From Oscillospiraceae bacterium (lineage in GTDB: Bacteria > Bacillota > Clostridia > Oscillospirales > Oscillospiraceae), in contig WQVH01000002.1 of assembly GCA_009781695.1 (NCBI GenBank), positions 1 to 64,000 on the forward strand: a DNA stretch of 64,000 nucleotides, written 5' to 3'. Position numbers and translations under genes: made by a program. Positions 39,475 through 50,158 of the stretch are shown piece by piece (position 1 is the first letter of the stretch; each line of letters opens with the position of its first letter). The notes beneath the pieces were generated by a model. That model was not told the origin of the DNA. It did no database searches and saw only the letters and a program-made list of their open reading frames with translations.

Positions 39475-39915
39475 TTACACCACCTCGGCCTTTCCGCCGG
39501 CAGCTTCGATTTTCTGTTTTGCCGACTCGGAAAACGCCGCAGCATTTACGGTGAGCTTCCTTGTCACATTACCATTTCCAAGCACCTTCAGGCCGTATTC
39601 GCATTTGCTGAGCACACCGGTATCCAAAAGCGCTTCAACATCAACTGTCGCCCCATCAGGAAATCTGTTGAGTGCTGCGACATTGATCGCTGTGAGTGGT
39701 TTTGCAAATATATTGTTAAATCCTCTTTTCGGAACACGTCTGGCCAAAGGCATTTGACCGCCTTCAAAACCAATCCTTGTTCCGCCGCCGCTACGGGATT
39801 TTTGGCCTTTATGACCACGACCGGCAGTTTTACCATTTCCTGTCGCGCGTCCGCGACCCTTGCGTTTACCCACATGGGTAGCTCCTTTTGCGGGAGTGAG
39901 ATCGTGCAAATTCAT
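39475..39915 (-). CDS. rplO: 50S ribosomal protein L15
   Basis: MNLHDLTPAKGATHVGKRKGRG. Confidence 0.95.
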   Translation of the reverse strand: MNLHDLTPAKGATHVGKRKGRGRATGNGKTAGRGHKGQKSRSGGGTRIGFEGGQMPLARRVPKRGFNNIFAKPLTAINVAALNRFPDGATVDVEALLDTGVLSKCEYGLKVLGNGNVTRKLTVNAAAFSESAKQKIEAAGGKAEVV

Positions 39916-39930
39916 TTATTCACGTCCTCC

Positions 39931-40110
39931 TTACTCTTCCGTTACCGTAACCAGATACTTCACTTGCGCGATCTTGCCTCTGGTTTGCGGATTGTCGGGC
40001 TGTATTGTTTCGTTTCCGATCTTTTTGAGCCCAAGTGATTTTGCTGTCGCAATATGTTTATCACGTCTGCCGGACAGGCTCTTTACGAGCTTAATTTTTA
40101 AATTTGCCAT
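39931..40110 (-). CDS. rpmD: 50S ribosomal protein L30
   Basis: Not in the ORF track; reverse strand reads MANLKIKLVKSLSGRRDKHIATAKSLGLKKIGNETIQPDNPQTRGKIAQVKYLVTVTEE*. Confidence 0.95.
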   Translation of the reverse strand: MANLKIKLVKSLSGRRDKHIATAKSLGLKKIGNETIQPDNPQTRGKIAQVKYLVTVTEE

Positions 40111-40112
40111 AA

Positions 40113-40667
40113 TTAGCCTCCTACGATCTCTTCGACCGTCTTACCTCTTGTCTTTGCTACCGCAGCGGCATCACGCAGGGATTTGAGTCCCATCATGGTT
40201 GCTGCGACTACATTTTGGGGGTTGTTCGATCGTAGGCATTTTGTTCTTATATCAGATATTCCTGCCGCTTCAACTACTGCACGGACTGCGCCGCCGGCGA
40301 TAACTCCTGTACCGGGAGGTGCGGGCTTTAGCAAAACTCTGCCTGCGCCATATGCGCCAATGACCTCATGCGGTATTGTTGAACCGGAAACTGTTACACT
40401 TGTGACGTTTTTCTTTGCGTCTTCTATACCCTTACGGATCGCCTCAGAAACTTCGCCTGCTTTGCCAAGTCCAAACCCGACACGACCGGCTCCATCACCT
40501 ACAACACAAAGCGCAGCGAACTTGAAAATACGTCCACCCTTAACAGTCTTTGAAACACGGTTCAGGGAAACGACTTTTTCCGTAAACTCTGACTGCACTT
40601 CTTCCTTGCGATTGTCTCTTCTGTTGTCCCTTCTGTTGTTGTTGGGACCTGTGTTACTCATAGCCAT
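40113..40667 (-). CDS. rpsE: 30S ribosomal protein S5
   Basis: [30 protein letters not shown]. Confidence 0.95.
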   Translation of the reverse strand: MAMSNTGPNNNRRDNRRDNRKEEVQSEFTEKVVSLNRVSKTVKGGRIFKFAALCVVGDGAGRVGFGLGKAGEVSEAIRKGIEDAKKNVTSVTVSGSTIPHEVIGAYGAGRVLLKPAPPGTGVIAGGAVRAVVEAAGISDIRTKCLRSNNPQNVVAATMMGLKSLRDAAAVAKTRGKTVEEIVGG

Positions 40668-40685
40668 GTTGTTTCCTCCTCCCCG

Positions 40686-41045
40686 TTAGAATTTTAGTCC
40701 GCTCTCGCGGGCAGCTTCTGCTAGTTCTTTTACACGTCCATGATAGATGTATCCGCCGCGGTCAAATACTATGGTTTCTATGCCTTTTGCTGCGGCTCTT
40801 TCGGCAACAGCTTTTCCGACTTTCTTGGCGGCTTCTTTATTAGAGCCCAGTCCATCAAAACCTTTTTCGACTGAGGACGCTGAGCACAGCGTAACTCCGT
40901 TTACATCATCAATCACTTGTGCGTAGATATGTTTTTCACTGCGGAAGACATTGAGCCTTGGGCGCTCCGGCGTGCCGGAAATCTTTCCCCTTACTCTCTT
41001 ATGGCGCTTTTTACGTTGCGCATTCGTATCAGGTCTGTTTATCAT
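40686..41045 (-). CDS. rplR: 50S ribosomal protein L18
   Basis: Sequence and position. Confidence 0.95.
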   Translation of the reverse strand: MINRPDTNAQRKKRHKRVRGKISGTPERPRLNVFRSEKHIYAQVIDDVNGVTLCSASSVEKGFDGLGSNKEAAKKVGKAVAERAAAKGIETIVFDRGGYIYHGRVKELAEAARESGLKF

Positions 41046-41061
41046 TTAGGCACACCTCCTT

Positions 41062-41604
41062 TTATTTTGCTCCGGTCTTGCCTTCTTTGCGGCGAATGAC
41101 CTCGTCTATGTATTTTATGCCTTTACCTTTGTAGGGTTCCGGCGGTCTCTTTTTGCGGATGTCGGCAGCAAACTGACCGACTGCTTGCTTGTCTATACCA
41201 CTGACGATGATTTTGTTCGGCGCAGGAACATCCACTGTGATACCGTCAGTTTCTTCAATAATCACTTGATGTGAATATCCGAGGTTCATGACGAGCTTCG
41301 TTCCTTCTTTTGCTGCTCTGTAACCAACACCGTTGATTTCAAGCTCTTTTTTAAACTCTTCGTTGACACCCAAAACCATGTTGTTGACAAGTGTCCGTGA
41401 AAGACCGTGAAGACTGCGGTGCTTGGGTGAATCCGAAGGTCTGGTCATACTGATCGTATTGTCTTGCAACTGAACGGTTATCTCAGGGCTTATCACACTT
41501 TTCAGTTCGCCTTTCGGACCTTTTACAGTCACGAGATTACCTTCTAAAAGTTCTACTGTGACACCTGCCGGGATCGTTATTGGAGCTCTTCCTATTCTTG
41601 ACAT
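41062..41604 (-). CDS. rplF: 50S ribosomal protein L6
   Basis: [15 protein letters not shown]. Confidence 0.95.
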   Translation of the reverse strand: MSRIGRAPITIPAGVTVELLEGNLVTVKGPKGELKSVISPEITVQLQDNTISMTRPSDSPKHRSLHGLSRTLVNNMVLGVNEEFKKELEINGVGYRAAKEGTKLVMNLGYSHQVIIEETDGITVDVPAPNKIIVSGIDKQAVGQFAADIRKKRPPEPYKGKGIKYIDEVIRRKEGKTGAK

Positions 41605-41617
41605 ATCCTACGCCCCC

Positions 41618-42013
41618 CTACCAGACAAATGCAAGGACTTCACCGCCGACATGAGCAGATCTTGCTTTTTTGTCGGTCATGACTCCTTGAGATGTTGAGA
41701 TAATAGCGATGCCCAGTCCTCTGAGTACATACGGCAGCTCTTCCGCTCCCGCATAAACACGCAAACCGGGTTTTGAAACTCTGCGAAGACCTGCGATGGC
41801 CTTTTCAGTTCCATTGTATTTTAATGTCACTTTTATCATGCCTTGAACTCCATCGTTAACCAATTGGAAGTTCTTGATATAACCCTCTTGCAGCAGTATT
41901 TCAGCAATCGCTTTTTTCATGTTAGAAGCGGGAATATCGACTGTCGAATGCTTTGCTGCACTCGCATTTCTGATACGCGTCAGCATATCGGCAATGGGGT
42001 CTGTTATTTGCAT
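41618..42013 (-). CDS. rpsH: 30S ribosomal protein S8
   Basis: [17 protein letters not shown]. Confidence 0.95.
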   Translation of the reverse strand: MQITDPIADMLTRIRNASAAKHSTVDIPASNMKKAIAEILLQEGYIKNFQLVNDGVQGMIKVTLKYNGTEKAIAGLRRVSKPGLRVYAGAEELPYVLRGLGIAIISTSQGVMTDKKARSAHVGGEVLAFVW

Positions 42014-42130
42014 ATTGCTTTCCTCCTTTGTCGTTGCGCATTGCGCCGAGTCTGCGATATGGCGCTTTTCACTTTCTCGCCGAGGTTCTTCGTTTAGAGC
42101 GAAGCCTTTCGGCGTAGACTTATTTATATA

Positions 42131-42353
42131 CTACGAGATCTCCTCGTAAGGGAATTTTTTCGTTAGGCTAAATCAAGTGGACGCTGCTGTATCAGTATAC
42201 CGCACGTCTGCAAGATGACGCTTAACAGAAAAATTTACCAAGAGGCTCCCTCGTGAGGGAATTTTTTGTTAGGCTAAATCGAGTGGACGCCGCTGTATCG
42301 GTATACTGCAAGTCCGCGAGATGACGCATAACAGAAAATTTACCACGAGGCTT
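42131..42353. repeat. Two-and-a-bit-copy tandem repeat (about 106-bp unit) between rpsH and rpsZ
   Basis: 42131-42237 and 42238-42342 align along their length; a third partial unit is the 3' end of rpsZ. Confidence 0.85.
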
Positions 42354-42525
42354 TGCGGACGCCGGGGATCTGACCTTTATATGCCAAATTCCGGAAACAA
42401 ATACGGCAAACACCGTAGTCACGCAGATACGCATGGGGGCGACCGCAAATCTTGCAGCGATTATAGCGGCGGCATGAGAATTTTGGCTCTCTTTGCTGTT
42501 TTAAAATCATAGCTTTCTTTGCCAT
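42340..42525 (-). CDS. rpsZ: 30S ribosomal protein S14, zinc-binding type
   Basis: 61 aa with CxxC...CxxC. Confidence 0.95.
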   Translation of the reverse strand: MAKKAMILKQQREPKFSCRRYNRCKICGRPHAYLRDYGVCRICFRNLAYKGQIPGVRKASW

Positions 42526-42540
42526 TATTGTATCCCTCCC

Positions 42541-43086
42541 CTATTCTTGCGTGATGAACGGAGTACCCATGAGTGTAAGCAGCTCACGTGCCTCTTCGTC
42601 CGTCTTTGCAGTCGTACAAATTACTATATCCATGCCACGGATCTTTTCGATCTTATCATAGTCGATTTCCGGGAAAACGAGTTGTTCTTTAAGACCGAGC
42701 GCATAGTTACCGCGACCATCAAAAGCATTTGCGCTGATTCCTCTAAAGTCACGAACACGCGGAAGCGCTACATTGAGCAGTCTGTCGAGAAATTCCCACA
42801 TTTTGCTCTGGCGAAGAGTTACCTTTACACCGACAGGCATTCCGGCACGAAGCTTAAAGTTCGCAACCGATTTTTTCGCCTTGGTAACGACAGCTTTTTG
42901 GCCGGTAATCGCTGAGATATCTTTTACAACGGCCTCAATTGCCTTCATGTTGTCACGCGCATCTCCGCAACCCACATTGACGATGACTTTTTCAATCTTG
43001 GGTACTTCCATTACGCTCTTGTATTCGAACTTCTTCATCAGGGCAGGAACAGCTTCTTCCTGATACTTTTTCTTCATTCTTGTCAT
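42541..43086 (-). CDS. rplE: 50S ribosomal protein L5
   Basis: Sequence and position. Confidence 0.95.
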   Translation of the reverse strand: MTRMKKKYQEEAVPALMKKFEYKSVMEVPKIEKVIVNVGCGDARDNMKAIEAVVKDISAITGQKAVVTKAKKSVANFKLRAGMPVGVKVTLRQSKMWEFLDRLLNVALPRVRDFRGISANAFDGRGNYALGLKEQLVFPEIDYDKIEKIRGMDIVICTTAKTDEEARELLTLMGTPFITQE

Positions 43087-43104
43087 TATTATGCTGCTCC
43101 TTTC

Positions 43105-43413
43105 CTAGATTTCTGCCGAGCATTTTTTGCAGACGCGTACTTTTGTACCGTCGGCTTTAATGCTGTGTGCAGGTCTTGTTGGTTTGTCACATTTAGGGCA
43201 TACACGCATCACCTTATTGGCATAAATCGGAGTTTCCTTTGTGATTATGCCGCCGGGTTCACCTTGCTTGCGGGGTTTTTTATGTCTTTTTGCGACATTG
43301 ACACCCTCTACAAGCACTTTACCGGCCTTGGGATCTGCGCTCATTACCTTACCCTGTTTGCCCTTGTCTCTGCCGGACAGGACAACGATCGTATCATTTG
43401 TTTTAATGTGCAT
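43105..43413 (-). CDS. rplX: 50S ribosomal protein L24
   Basis: KOW motif; position. Confidence 0.95.
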   Translation of the reverse strand: MHIKTNDTIVVLSGRDKGKQGKVMSADPKAGKVLVEGVNVAKRHKKPRKQGEPGGIITKETPIYANKVMRVCPKCDKPTRPAHSIKADGTKVRVCKKCSAEI

Positions 43414-43425
43414 ACTGAGCCCTCC

Positions 43426-43794
43426 CTATATTACTTCGGGCGCCAGTGAAAGGATCTTCATGTAATCCTTATCACGGAGCTCACGAGCCACCGGGCCAAA
43501 TATACGCGTACCTCTGGGGTTTTTGTCCTCTTTTATGAGCACTGCGGCATTCTCGTCAAATCTCACGTATGTGCCGTCGGCGCGGTGAACACCTTTTGCG
43601 GTACGTACAATAACTGCTCTGACGACTTCGCCCTTCCTGACCGTGCTGCCGGGGGCTGCTTTACGTACTGATGCGACAATAACATCGCCTACAGAACCGT
43701 ATTTTCTGCCCGAACCGCCCAACACGCGGATGCATTTTATTTCCTTGGCGCCGGTATTGTCGGCAACCTTCAGAAACGTTTCTTGTTGAATCAT
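43426..43794 (-). CDS. rplN: 50S ribosomal protein L14
   Basis: [27 protein letters not shown]. Confidence 0.95.
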   Translation of the reverse strand: MIQQETFLKVADNTGAKEIKCIRVLGGSGRKYGSVGDVIVASVRKAAPGSTVRKGEVVRAVIVRTAKGVHRADGTYVRFDENAAVLIKEDKNPRGTRIFGPVARELRDKDYMKILSLAPEVI

Positions 43795-43806
43795 GTTGTT
43801 GCCTCC

Positions 43807-44070
43807 CTACTTCGCTTTTTCTATGACCTCGACGAGTCTCCAGCGCTTGTCCTTCGAAAGCGGACGCGTTTCCATCACGCGAACTCTATCTCCGATTGTG
43901 CACTCATTATTCTCGTCGTGCGCCTTTAGTTTGTATGTCCTCTTGATTATCTTTTTGTATAGCGGGTGCGGTACGCGATCTTCGACAGCTACGACAATGG
44001 TCTTATCCATTTTGTCTGAAAGCACTCTGCCGACTCTCGTTTTTCTTCTTGACTCTCTATTTTCACTCAT
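43807..44070 (-). CDS. rpsQ: 30S ribosomal protein S17
   Basis: Sequence and position. Confidence 0.95.
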   Translation of the reverse strand: MSENRESRRKTRVGRVLSDKMDKTIVVAVEDRVPHPLYKKIIKRTYKLKAHDENNECTIGDRVRVMETRPLSKDKRWRLVEVIEKAK

Positions 44071-44075
44071 CTGTC

Positions 44076-44279
44076 TTAACCTCCTGCCCGCTCAAGTTGC
44101 TTGCGGCGAATAACTGTCTTGACTCGGGCAATATCTTTTCTCACTTGCGCTATTTGAATTGGGTTGTCAAGTTGGTTTGTCGCATGTTGCATTCTCAAAA
44201 AGAAGAGGTCTTTCTTAAGGCCCAACAGCTTCTCTTCAAGCTCATCGGGACTGAGCATTACTACCTCGCTTGCCTTCAT
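44076..44279 (-). CDS. rpmC: 50S ribosomal protein L29
   Basis: Start at MKASEV; position. Confidence 0.93.
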   Translation of the reverse strand: MKASEVVMLSPDELEEKLLGLKKDLFFLRMQHATNQLDNPIQIAQVRKDIARVKTVIRRKQLERAGG

Positions 44280-44280
44280 C

Positions 44281-44712
44281 TTACTCACCACCTGTCTCGA
44301 TTTCATCCTCGCGCTTTACAAACTTCACCTTGCAAGGCAGCTTGTGCGCTGCACGACGCAACGCTTCGCGAGCTACTTCCTCTGTTACCCCGGCAATTTC
44401 AAACATCACTCTACCGGGTTTAACTACAGCCACCCAATATTCTGGGGAGCCCTTACCGGAACCCATTCTGGTCTCTGCCGGTTTTGATGTCACCGGTTTG
44501 TCCGGAAAAATCTTTATCCAAACTTTACCGCCACGCTTTGAGTAGCGGGTCATCGCAATACGTGCGGCCTCTATTTGGTTTGATGTAATCCATGATGGTT
44601 CCATGGCTTGAAGTCCAAATTCACCGTAAGTGATCGTATTGCCTCTGGTCGCTCTGCCTTTCATGCGGCCTCTATGCACCTTACGGCGCTTAACTCTTTT
44701 TGGTGTTAGCAT
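44281..44712 (-). CDS. rplP: 50S ribosomal protein L16
   Basis: [25 protein letters not shown]. Confidence 0.95.
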   Translation of the reverse strand: MLTPKRVKRRKVHRGRMKGRATRGNTITYGEFGLQAMEPSWITSNQIEAARIAMTRYSKRGGKVWIKIFPDKPVTSKPAETRMGSGKGSPEYWVAVVKPGRVMFEIAGVTEEVAREALRRAAHKLPCKVKFVKREDEIETGGE

Positions 44713-44715
44713 TAT

Positions 44716-45690
44716 TTAAGCCCCTCCTTCTGCCGGAGCACTGGGCGCTTGCGGAGGTCTTGAATCTTGCCCCTGTGGCGCTCTGTTGTATCCACCGCCG
44801 CCTTGGCCACCGCCGGATCCGCGATTGTAACCGCCGCCGCCCTGACCAGGTCCGCGATTATATCCACCGCCGCCTTGACCACCGCCGAATCCACGGTTGT
44901 AACCGCCGCCGCCTTGGCCACGGTTGTAACCGCCGCCGCCTTGTCCACCACCGGGTCCGCGATTATAACCGCCGCCCTGACCGCCGCGCCTGTCTCCTCT
45001 GTCACGCCTGTCTCTCGGCGGTCTTGAGGTATCCATGGTTCTTGGCGTGGTGCGCAATGTCTGGCTGAGGATCTCTCCATTATATACCCATACTTTAACG
45101 CCGATGCGTCCGTATGTGGTGGCCGCTTCCGCAAAGCCGTATTCGATGTCGGCTCTGATGGTTTGAAGCGGAATCGTACCTTCGTGATAAGCTTCGCTTC
45201 TTGCAATTTCTGCGCCGCCCAGTCTGCCTGAAACCATGACCTTGATGCCGCGAACGCCGAGGCGCATCGCTCTGCTCATGGCATTTTTCATCGCACGACG
45301 GAAACCGATACGTTTTTCGAGTTTCGCTGCAATGCCTTCTGCGATGAGTTGTGCGTTGGTGTCAGGGTTTTTGACTTCTACGATCGAAAGTGCAACCGGC
45401 TTGCCGATTCTCTTTTCCATGTCCATGCGCAGTCTTTCAATCTCTGCACCACCCTTGCCAATGACTACACCGGGGCGTGAGCAGTGGATAAAAATCCTGA
45501 CTTTTGCATTGTCCCGTTCAATTTCGATCTTCGGAACGCCTGCTGAGAATAGTAGCTCTTTGAGATACTTACGAATATTATAGTCTTCTACTATGAGGTC
45601 TCCCACTTTATCTTCGCGAGCATACCAGCGAGAATCCCAGTCTTTTATGACGCCAACTCTAAATCCGTGCGGATTAACTTTTTGTCCCAT
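44716..45690 (-). CDS. rpsC: 30S ribosomal protein S3 with glycine-rich C-terminal repeat extension
   Basis: Normal S3 core ([13 protein letters not shown]...), then about 100 aa of GGGGYNRG-type repeats. Confidence 0.95.
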   Translation of the reverse strand: MGQKVNPHGFRVGVIKDWDSRWYAREDKVGDLIVEDYNIRKYLKELLFSAGVPKIEIERDNAKVRIFIHCSRPGVVIGKGGAEIERLRMDMEKRIGKPVALSIVEVKNPDTNAQLIAEGIAAKLEKRIGFRRAMKNAMSRAMRLGVRGIKVMVSGRLGGAEIARSEAYHEGTIPLQTIRADIEYGFAEAATTYGRIGVKVWVYNGEILSQTLRTTPRTMDTSRPPRDRRDRGDRRGGQGGGYNRGPGGGQGGGGYNRGQGGGGYNRGFGGGQGGGGYNRGPGQGGGGYNRGSGGGQGGGGYNRAPQGQDSRPPQAPSAPAEGGA

Positions 45691-45702
45691 GGTGATTCCC
45701 CC

Positions 45703-46038
45703 CTATTCCTTCTCTGCTACGATGATGGTAATATGCGACGTTCTCTTATTGATCCTGTATGCTCTGCCGCGTGAAACCGGTCTGATTCTCTTGAGTATCG
45801 GGCCGGGATTTGCAAAAGTTGCAGAAACAAAGAGATTGTCGGGATCCATCTCGTGATTGTTTTCAGCATTGGCTACTGCGCTGTTGAGTAGCTTTAGCAT
45901 GAGTTCCGAAGCTGCTTTGGGAGTTTGCATAAGGATCGCTCTTGCTGTCTTTGTATCCTTACCTCTAATAAGGTCGCAGACTATTTTTACTTTACGCGGT
46001 GAGATACGCGCGTATTTCAGATGTGCTTTTGCTTCCAT
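45703..46038 (-). CDS. rplV: 50S ribosomal protein L22
   Basis: Sequence and position. Confidence 0.95.
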   Translation of the reverse strand: MEAKAHLKYARISPRKVKIVCDLIRGKDTKTARAILMQTPKAASELMLKLLNSAVANAENNHEMDPDNLFVSATFANPGPILKRIRPVSRGRAYRINKRTSHITIIVAEKE

Positions 46039-46054
46039 TAAATCGTCCGCCTCC

Positions 46055-46327
46055 TTATCTTGATGTCTTGCTGCCAGCGTGCCCTCTGTAGGTGCGCGTT
46101 GGAGCGAATTCGCCTAGCTTATGACCGACCATATCTTCGGTTATGTAAACAGGCACGTGCCTTCTGCCGTCATGAACGGCAATCGTATGTCCGACAAACG
46201 ATGGAAAAATTGTGCTGGCACGTGACCATGTCTTGAGCACTTTCTTTTCTCCTGATTCGTTCATTACATCGACCCTTTTGACAAGCTCAGGTGCGGCAAA
46301 GGGGCCTTTCTTAACACTTCTGCTCAT
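46055..46327 (-). CDS. rpsS: 30S ribosomal protein S19
   Basis: [10 protein letters not shown]. Confidence 0.95.
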   Translation of the reverse strand: MSRSVKKGPFAAPELVKRVDVMNESGEKKVLKTWSRASTIFPSFVGHTIAVHDGRRHVPVYITEDMVGHKLGEFAPTRTYRGHAGSKTSR

Positions 46328-46342
46328 ATATTTCAGCCCTCC

Positions 46343-47179
46343 TTATTTCTTACCGCGACGTTTGACGATGTACTTGTCATTCGGGTTCTTTGCTTTGCGG
46401 GTCTTGTAGCCGAGTGTCGGCTTACCCCATGGGGTTACAGGTCCGGGGCGTCCTATTGGACTCTTGCCCTCACCACCGCCGTGCGGGTGATCTACCGGGT
46501 TCATGACCGAGCCGCGAACGGTTGGGCGGATACCCATATGACGCTTACGTCCGGCTTTACCGATGTGGATGTTCGAGTGGTCGGTGTTTCCAACTTGCCC
46601 GATGGTTGCAAGGCAGTTGCTGCGCACCAATCTGTACTCACCGGACGGCATTCTGATTTGTGCCATCTTGCCTTCTCTTGCCATGAGTTGGGCTTGCGTT
46701 CCGGCGCTACGTACAAGCTGCCCGCCCTTGCCGGGGTACATTTCGATGTTGTGAATGACTGTACCGACCGGAATGGATGTGATTGGCAATGTGTTGCCGG
46801 GCTTGATATCCGCATCTTTTGATGAAATGACTGTGTCTCCATTTTTGAGTCCGACCGGAGCGAGAATGTATCTGCGTTCTTTGTCGGGATACTCAACGAG
46901 TGCTATATTCGCCGAGCGATTCGGATCATATTCAAGGCGTAATACTGTACCCGGTACATCAAACTTGTTGCGCTTAAAGTCTATGATTCTATATTTTCTG
47001 CGGTTGCCGCCACCTCTGTGACGGACTGTGATTCTACCGTAGCTGTTGCGGCCTGAATGCTTTTTGAGCACTTCGGTCAGACTACGCTCCGGTCTGGCTC
47101 TTTTATCTATCCCGTCGAATCCGGAAACGGACATGTGCCGCCTCGACGGAGTAGTAGGTTTGTACGTTTTTACAGACAC
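46343..47179 (-). CDS. rplB: 50S ribosomal protein L2
   Basis: [31 protein letters not shown]. Confidence 0.96.
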   Translation of the reverse strand: MSVKTYKPTTPSRRHMSVSGFDGIDKRARPERSLTEVLKKHSGRNSYGRITVRHRGGGNRRKYRIIDFKRNKFDVPGTVLRLEYDPNRSANIALVEYPDKERRYILAPVGLKNGDTVISSKDADIKPGNTLPITSIPVGTVIHNIEMYPGKGGQLVRSAGTQAQLMAREGKMAQIRMPSGEYRLVRSNCLATIGQVGNTDHSNIHIGKAGRKRHMGIRPTVRGSVMNPVDHPHGGGEGKSPIGRPGPVTPWGKPTLGYKTRKAKNPNDKYIVKRRGKK

Positions 47180-47192
47180 TTAATTATCCCCC

Positions 47193-47489
47193 CTACACTA
47201 ACCCTTCGAAGAATTCGATGGTCTTTGAGCTATCGGCCAGCTTGACAACAGCTTTTTTCCAGCTTTTTCTGCTGCCTTCGGGATGACGGCCCATGCGTTT
47301 TTTCTTGCCTTTCATATTCAGTGTCGTCACCTTGATGACTTCGACATCGAATATTTCCTCGATCGCTTTTTTGATTTCAATTTTGTTGGCTTCCGGCAGA
47401 ACCTCGAAAACATATTTCTTTAAATCTACATGTTCTGTGGATTGTTCTGAGATTATCGGCCGTAGGATTACATCATATGCAGTTTTCAT
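47193..47489 (-). CDS. rplW: 50S ribosomal protein L23
   Basis: Sequence and position. Confidence 0.95.
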   Translation of the reverse strand: MKTAYDVILRPIISEQSTEHVDLKKYVFEVLPEANKIEIKKAIEEIFDVEVIKVTTLNMKGKKKRMGRHPEGSRKSWKKAVVKLADSSKTIEFFEGLV

Positions 47490-48112
47490 TAAGCATATAC
47501 CTCCTCGATGAGCCCAAGCGCCGCTTTATCGACAACGAATGTGCGTGCATTCATGATGTCGTATGTGTTGAGCAGCGTTGCAAAGGTTGTCTTTACGCCC
47601 GGAAGATTTCTTGCACTCAAAATGACATTGTCATTTTTCTCCGGTGTGACGATAATCGTCTTACCCGCTACGCCGACAGCTTCAAGAAATACTTTAAAGT
47701 CCTTGGTCTTGATGGCGTCCATCTTGAGGTCGTCGATGACAATGATCTTATCATCAGCAGCTCTGAGCGAAAGCGCAGATTTAAGAGCAAGCCTCTTGAG
47801 TTTCTTGTTGAGCGCATAGCGATAGTCGCGGGGCTTCGGTGCAAATGCGACACCACCATGGGTGTAATGAGGAACACTCTTTGAGCCTTGACGTGCGCGT
47901 CCTGTTCCTTTTTGACGATAGGGTTTCGCTCCGCCGCCGCTGACTTCTGCGCGGGTGAGTGCCGATTGTGTGCCTTGTCGTCTGTTGGCAAGGTGGTTTT
48001 TGACCGCTGCGTGAATCGCTGTGATGTTTGGATTTAGACCAAATATTTCATCGGAGAGCGTCACTTCGCCGACAACGCTGCCTTGCATGTTGTATAGTTT
48101 GCTTACTGGCAT
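47489..48112 (-). CDS. rplD: 50S ribosomal protein L4
   Basis: Sequence and position. Confidence 0.95.
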   Translation of the reverse strand: MPVSKLYNMQGSVVGEVTLSDEIFGLNPNITAIHAAVKNHLANRRQGTQSALTRAEVSGGGAKPYRQKGTGRARQGSKSVPHYTHGGVAFAPKPRDYRYALNKKLKRLALKSALSLRAADDKIIVIDDLKMDAIKTKDFKVFLEAVGVAGKTIIVTPEKNDNVILSARNLPGVKTTFATLLNTYDIMNARTFVVDKAALGLIEEVYA

Positions 48113-48130
48113 TTAAACTCTCTCCTTCCC

Positions 48131-48766
48131 TTAGCCGTTTTTTACTGTATTTTTGAGATAAACTACTCCGCCTCTTGGGCCGGGAATCGCACCTCTTACA
48201 GCGATCATGTTCAGGTTCGGGTCAACTTTTATGACATCTAAATTCTGAACGGTGACTTGCTCGTTGCCCATTTGACCTGCCATTTGTTTGCCTTTAAATA
48301 TCCTACCGGGGCTTGTTCCGGCCCCCATCGAGCCTGCGTGTCTGTGTACCGGACCGCCGCCGTGGGTCATACGGTTTCTGCCTTGGTTGTGGCGTTTGAT
48401 AACACCTTGGAAGCCTTTAACTCTTGATATGCCGGTTACGTCTACTTTGTCTCCTTCGGCAAAAACGTCTGCTTTGAGTTCGTCTCCTACATTGAGTGAG
48501 CCGGTGTCTTCAAGGCGGAACTCTTTGAGGTGCTTCTTTGCTTCGACTCCTGCTTTTTTCAGGTGTCCGAGTTCGGGCTTCGAGAGCTTGCGCTCTTTGA
48601 TTTCCATGAAGCCAAGTTGTACGGCATCGTAGCCGTCGGTTTCGTCGGTTTTCTTCTGAACTACGGTACAAGGTCCGGCTTCTATTACTGTGACCGGGAT
48701 GACCTTGCCGTTATCATCGAATATCTGCGTCATGCCGACTTTTTTTCCGATGATCGCTTTGACCAT
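48131..48766 (-). CDS. rplC: 50S ribosomal protein L3
   Basis: [33 protein letters not shown]. Confidence 0.96.
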   Translation of the reverse strand: MVKAIIGKKVGMTQIFDDNGKVIPVTVIEAGPCTVVQKKTDETDGYDAVQLGFMEIKERKLSKPELGHLKKAGVEAKKHLKEFRLEDTGSLNVGDELKADVFAEGDKVDVTGISRVKGFQGVIKRHNQGRNRMTHGGGPVHRHAGSMGAGTSPGRIFKGKQMAGQMGNEQVTVQNLDVIKVDPNLNMIAVRGAIPGPRGGVVYLKNTVKNG

Positions 48767-48825
48767 TGTGGTTTCCTCCTAATATTGGTTATTGGTTGAT
48801 TCTTTGGTTATGGAATCAACATGAC

Positions 48826-48917
48826 CGTAGGGGGCTTCGTGCCTGTGGAATACAGCCCCTTGTAGGGGATGCTGTACTTATGCATCCCGCGGATCGATGC
48901 GGACATCGTTCCCTACG
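48826..48917. repeat. Short palindromic (MITE/REP-like) element
   Basis: CGTAGGG (48826-48832) and CCCTACG (48911-48917); right end resembles 50474-50497. Confidence 0.45.
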
Positions 48918-48925
48918 AATCTGAC

Positions 48926-49240
48926 TTATAGTTTAATTTCGATCTCTACGCCTGCGGGTAGTTCCAGTGACATAAGTGACTCTACCGTCTTTTGGGTCGG
49001 GCTTAAGATGTCTATGAGTCTCTTGTGTGTCAAGCGTTCAAACTGCTCGCGGCTGTCTTTGTACTTGTGTACCGCACGCAAGATGGTTACGATTTCCTTT
49101 TTTGTCGGAAGCGGTATCGGGCCTGAGACTCGTGCTTCTGTTCTTTTCGCCGTTTCGACGATTTGGGAAGCTGCTTGATCGATGAGCTGATGATCGTATG
49201 CTTTGAGCCTGATTCTAATCATTTTTTTACTGACTGCCAT
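48926..49240 (-). CDS. rpsJ: 30S ribosomal protein S10
   Basis: [29 protein letters not shown]. Confidence 0.96.
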   Translation of the reverse strand: MAVSKKMIRIRLKAYDHQLIDQAASQIVETAKRTEARVSGPIPLPTKKEIVTILRAVHKYKDSREQFERLTHKRLIDILSPTQKTVESLMSLELPAGVEIEIKL

Positions 49241-49545
49241 TTTTTCCTCCTTATTATATGTATATCACATAGAGTTTTCCGAGAGAATTCTGCACACGAT
49301 ACCGTGCGTGTCATTTGTGCCGATAAATGAAACCGGAAATTTTGTTTTCCGGCTGGCTCATACACGCTAGAGCTCTCGTTGCAGCGTTTCTCAGCCGTCC
49401 GATTACACGCTGCCCATGCAGCGCCGGACTTGCTCCCCGAAAGTGACCAGGCAGGTCAGTCTCGCCATCCGCAACGCTCTGCGGCGCTATGCCTGCAATC
49501 TCCCGGTTCATCGCAATGCGTGGCTTTAATATAAATAAAGCCGCT
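49241..49545 (-). promoter_or_regulatory. Long structured 5' leader of the S10 operon
   Basis: About 300 nt between a strong promoter and rpsJ, GC-rich, with several inverted repeats including CCGGAAA-ACAAAA-TTTCCGG-TTTCATTT. Confidence 0.55.
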
Positions 49546-49550
49546 TAGGT

Positions 49551-49579
49551 AGAATATCAAATATGCAAACCCTTGTCAA
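49551..49579 (-). promoter_or_regulatory. S10 operon sigma-A promoter
   Basis: Minus strand TTGACA - 17 bp - TATTCT. Confidence 0.75.
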
Positions 49580-49891
49580 CACAAAGTTTTGTTGTTTTTG
49601 AAAAATATTTTTGTATTGTCATACTGCTTACCCCGCCCAGAGCGGAATGATCTTAAGCCCATCTCTCAATGGAAGTATGTCATGAGCGAGACAAATGATA
49701 CCACCCTCTCCAATATTGACATGCTTCAAATTAAATTTATGAAGTCATAACATTCAATGTTAATATATCATAATGCCTGATGGAGTCAATATACTTAGTC
49801 AAAATATGAGCATATACCCTACCCACAAAGTAGGTTTGATGATATAATTATTATAAAATACGTTTAATTTATCATAGGAGGTTTAACCGTC

Positions 49892-50158
49892 ATGCCAATA
49901 ATCTCATCATTCTATGGCATCATAATAAGAATGTACTTCAAAGACACAGAACAACACCACACACCTCATTTCCACGCTTCTTACGGCGATGCCAAAGCCG
50001 TATTTGATTTTGATGGAAATGTTCTCGCTGGTGCATTTCCGCCAAAGCAAACTAAGTATGTCATTGCATGGGCTGATATCCACTACGATGAACTTATCGC
50101 CCTTTGGAACATCATGCAGACGGATGAAGAATATTTTAAGATAAAGGGGTTGGAGTAA
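49892..50158 (+). CDS. DUF4160-like protein
   Basis: GIIIRMYFKDTEQHHTPHFHASYGDAKAVFD. Confidence 0.8.
   Translation: MPIISSFYGIIIRMYFKDTEQHHTPHFHASYGDAKAVFDFDGNVLAGAFPPKQTKYVIAWADIHYDELIALWNIMQTDEEYFKIKGLE

Noticed and set aside
44700-45206. Long ORFs on both strands overlapping rpsC (44700..45068 +, 44712..45206 -, 44767..45027 +)
   Set aside because: They arise from the low-complexity GGN/YNR repeat DNA of the S3 tail read in other frames; no start signals or recognisable domains.
33222-49240. Numerous plus-strand ORFs opposite ribosomal genes (e.g. 39124..40038, 40183..40689)
   Set aside because: Antisense shadows of conserved essential genes; no RBS or family resemblance.
49311-49511. 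66-aa ORF MNREIAGIAPQSVADGETDL...
   Set aside because: Lies entirely in the structured S10 leader; better explained as untranslated RNA.
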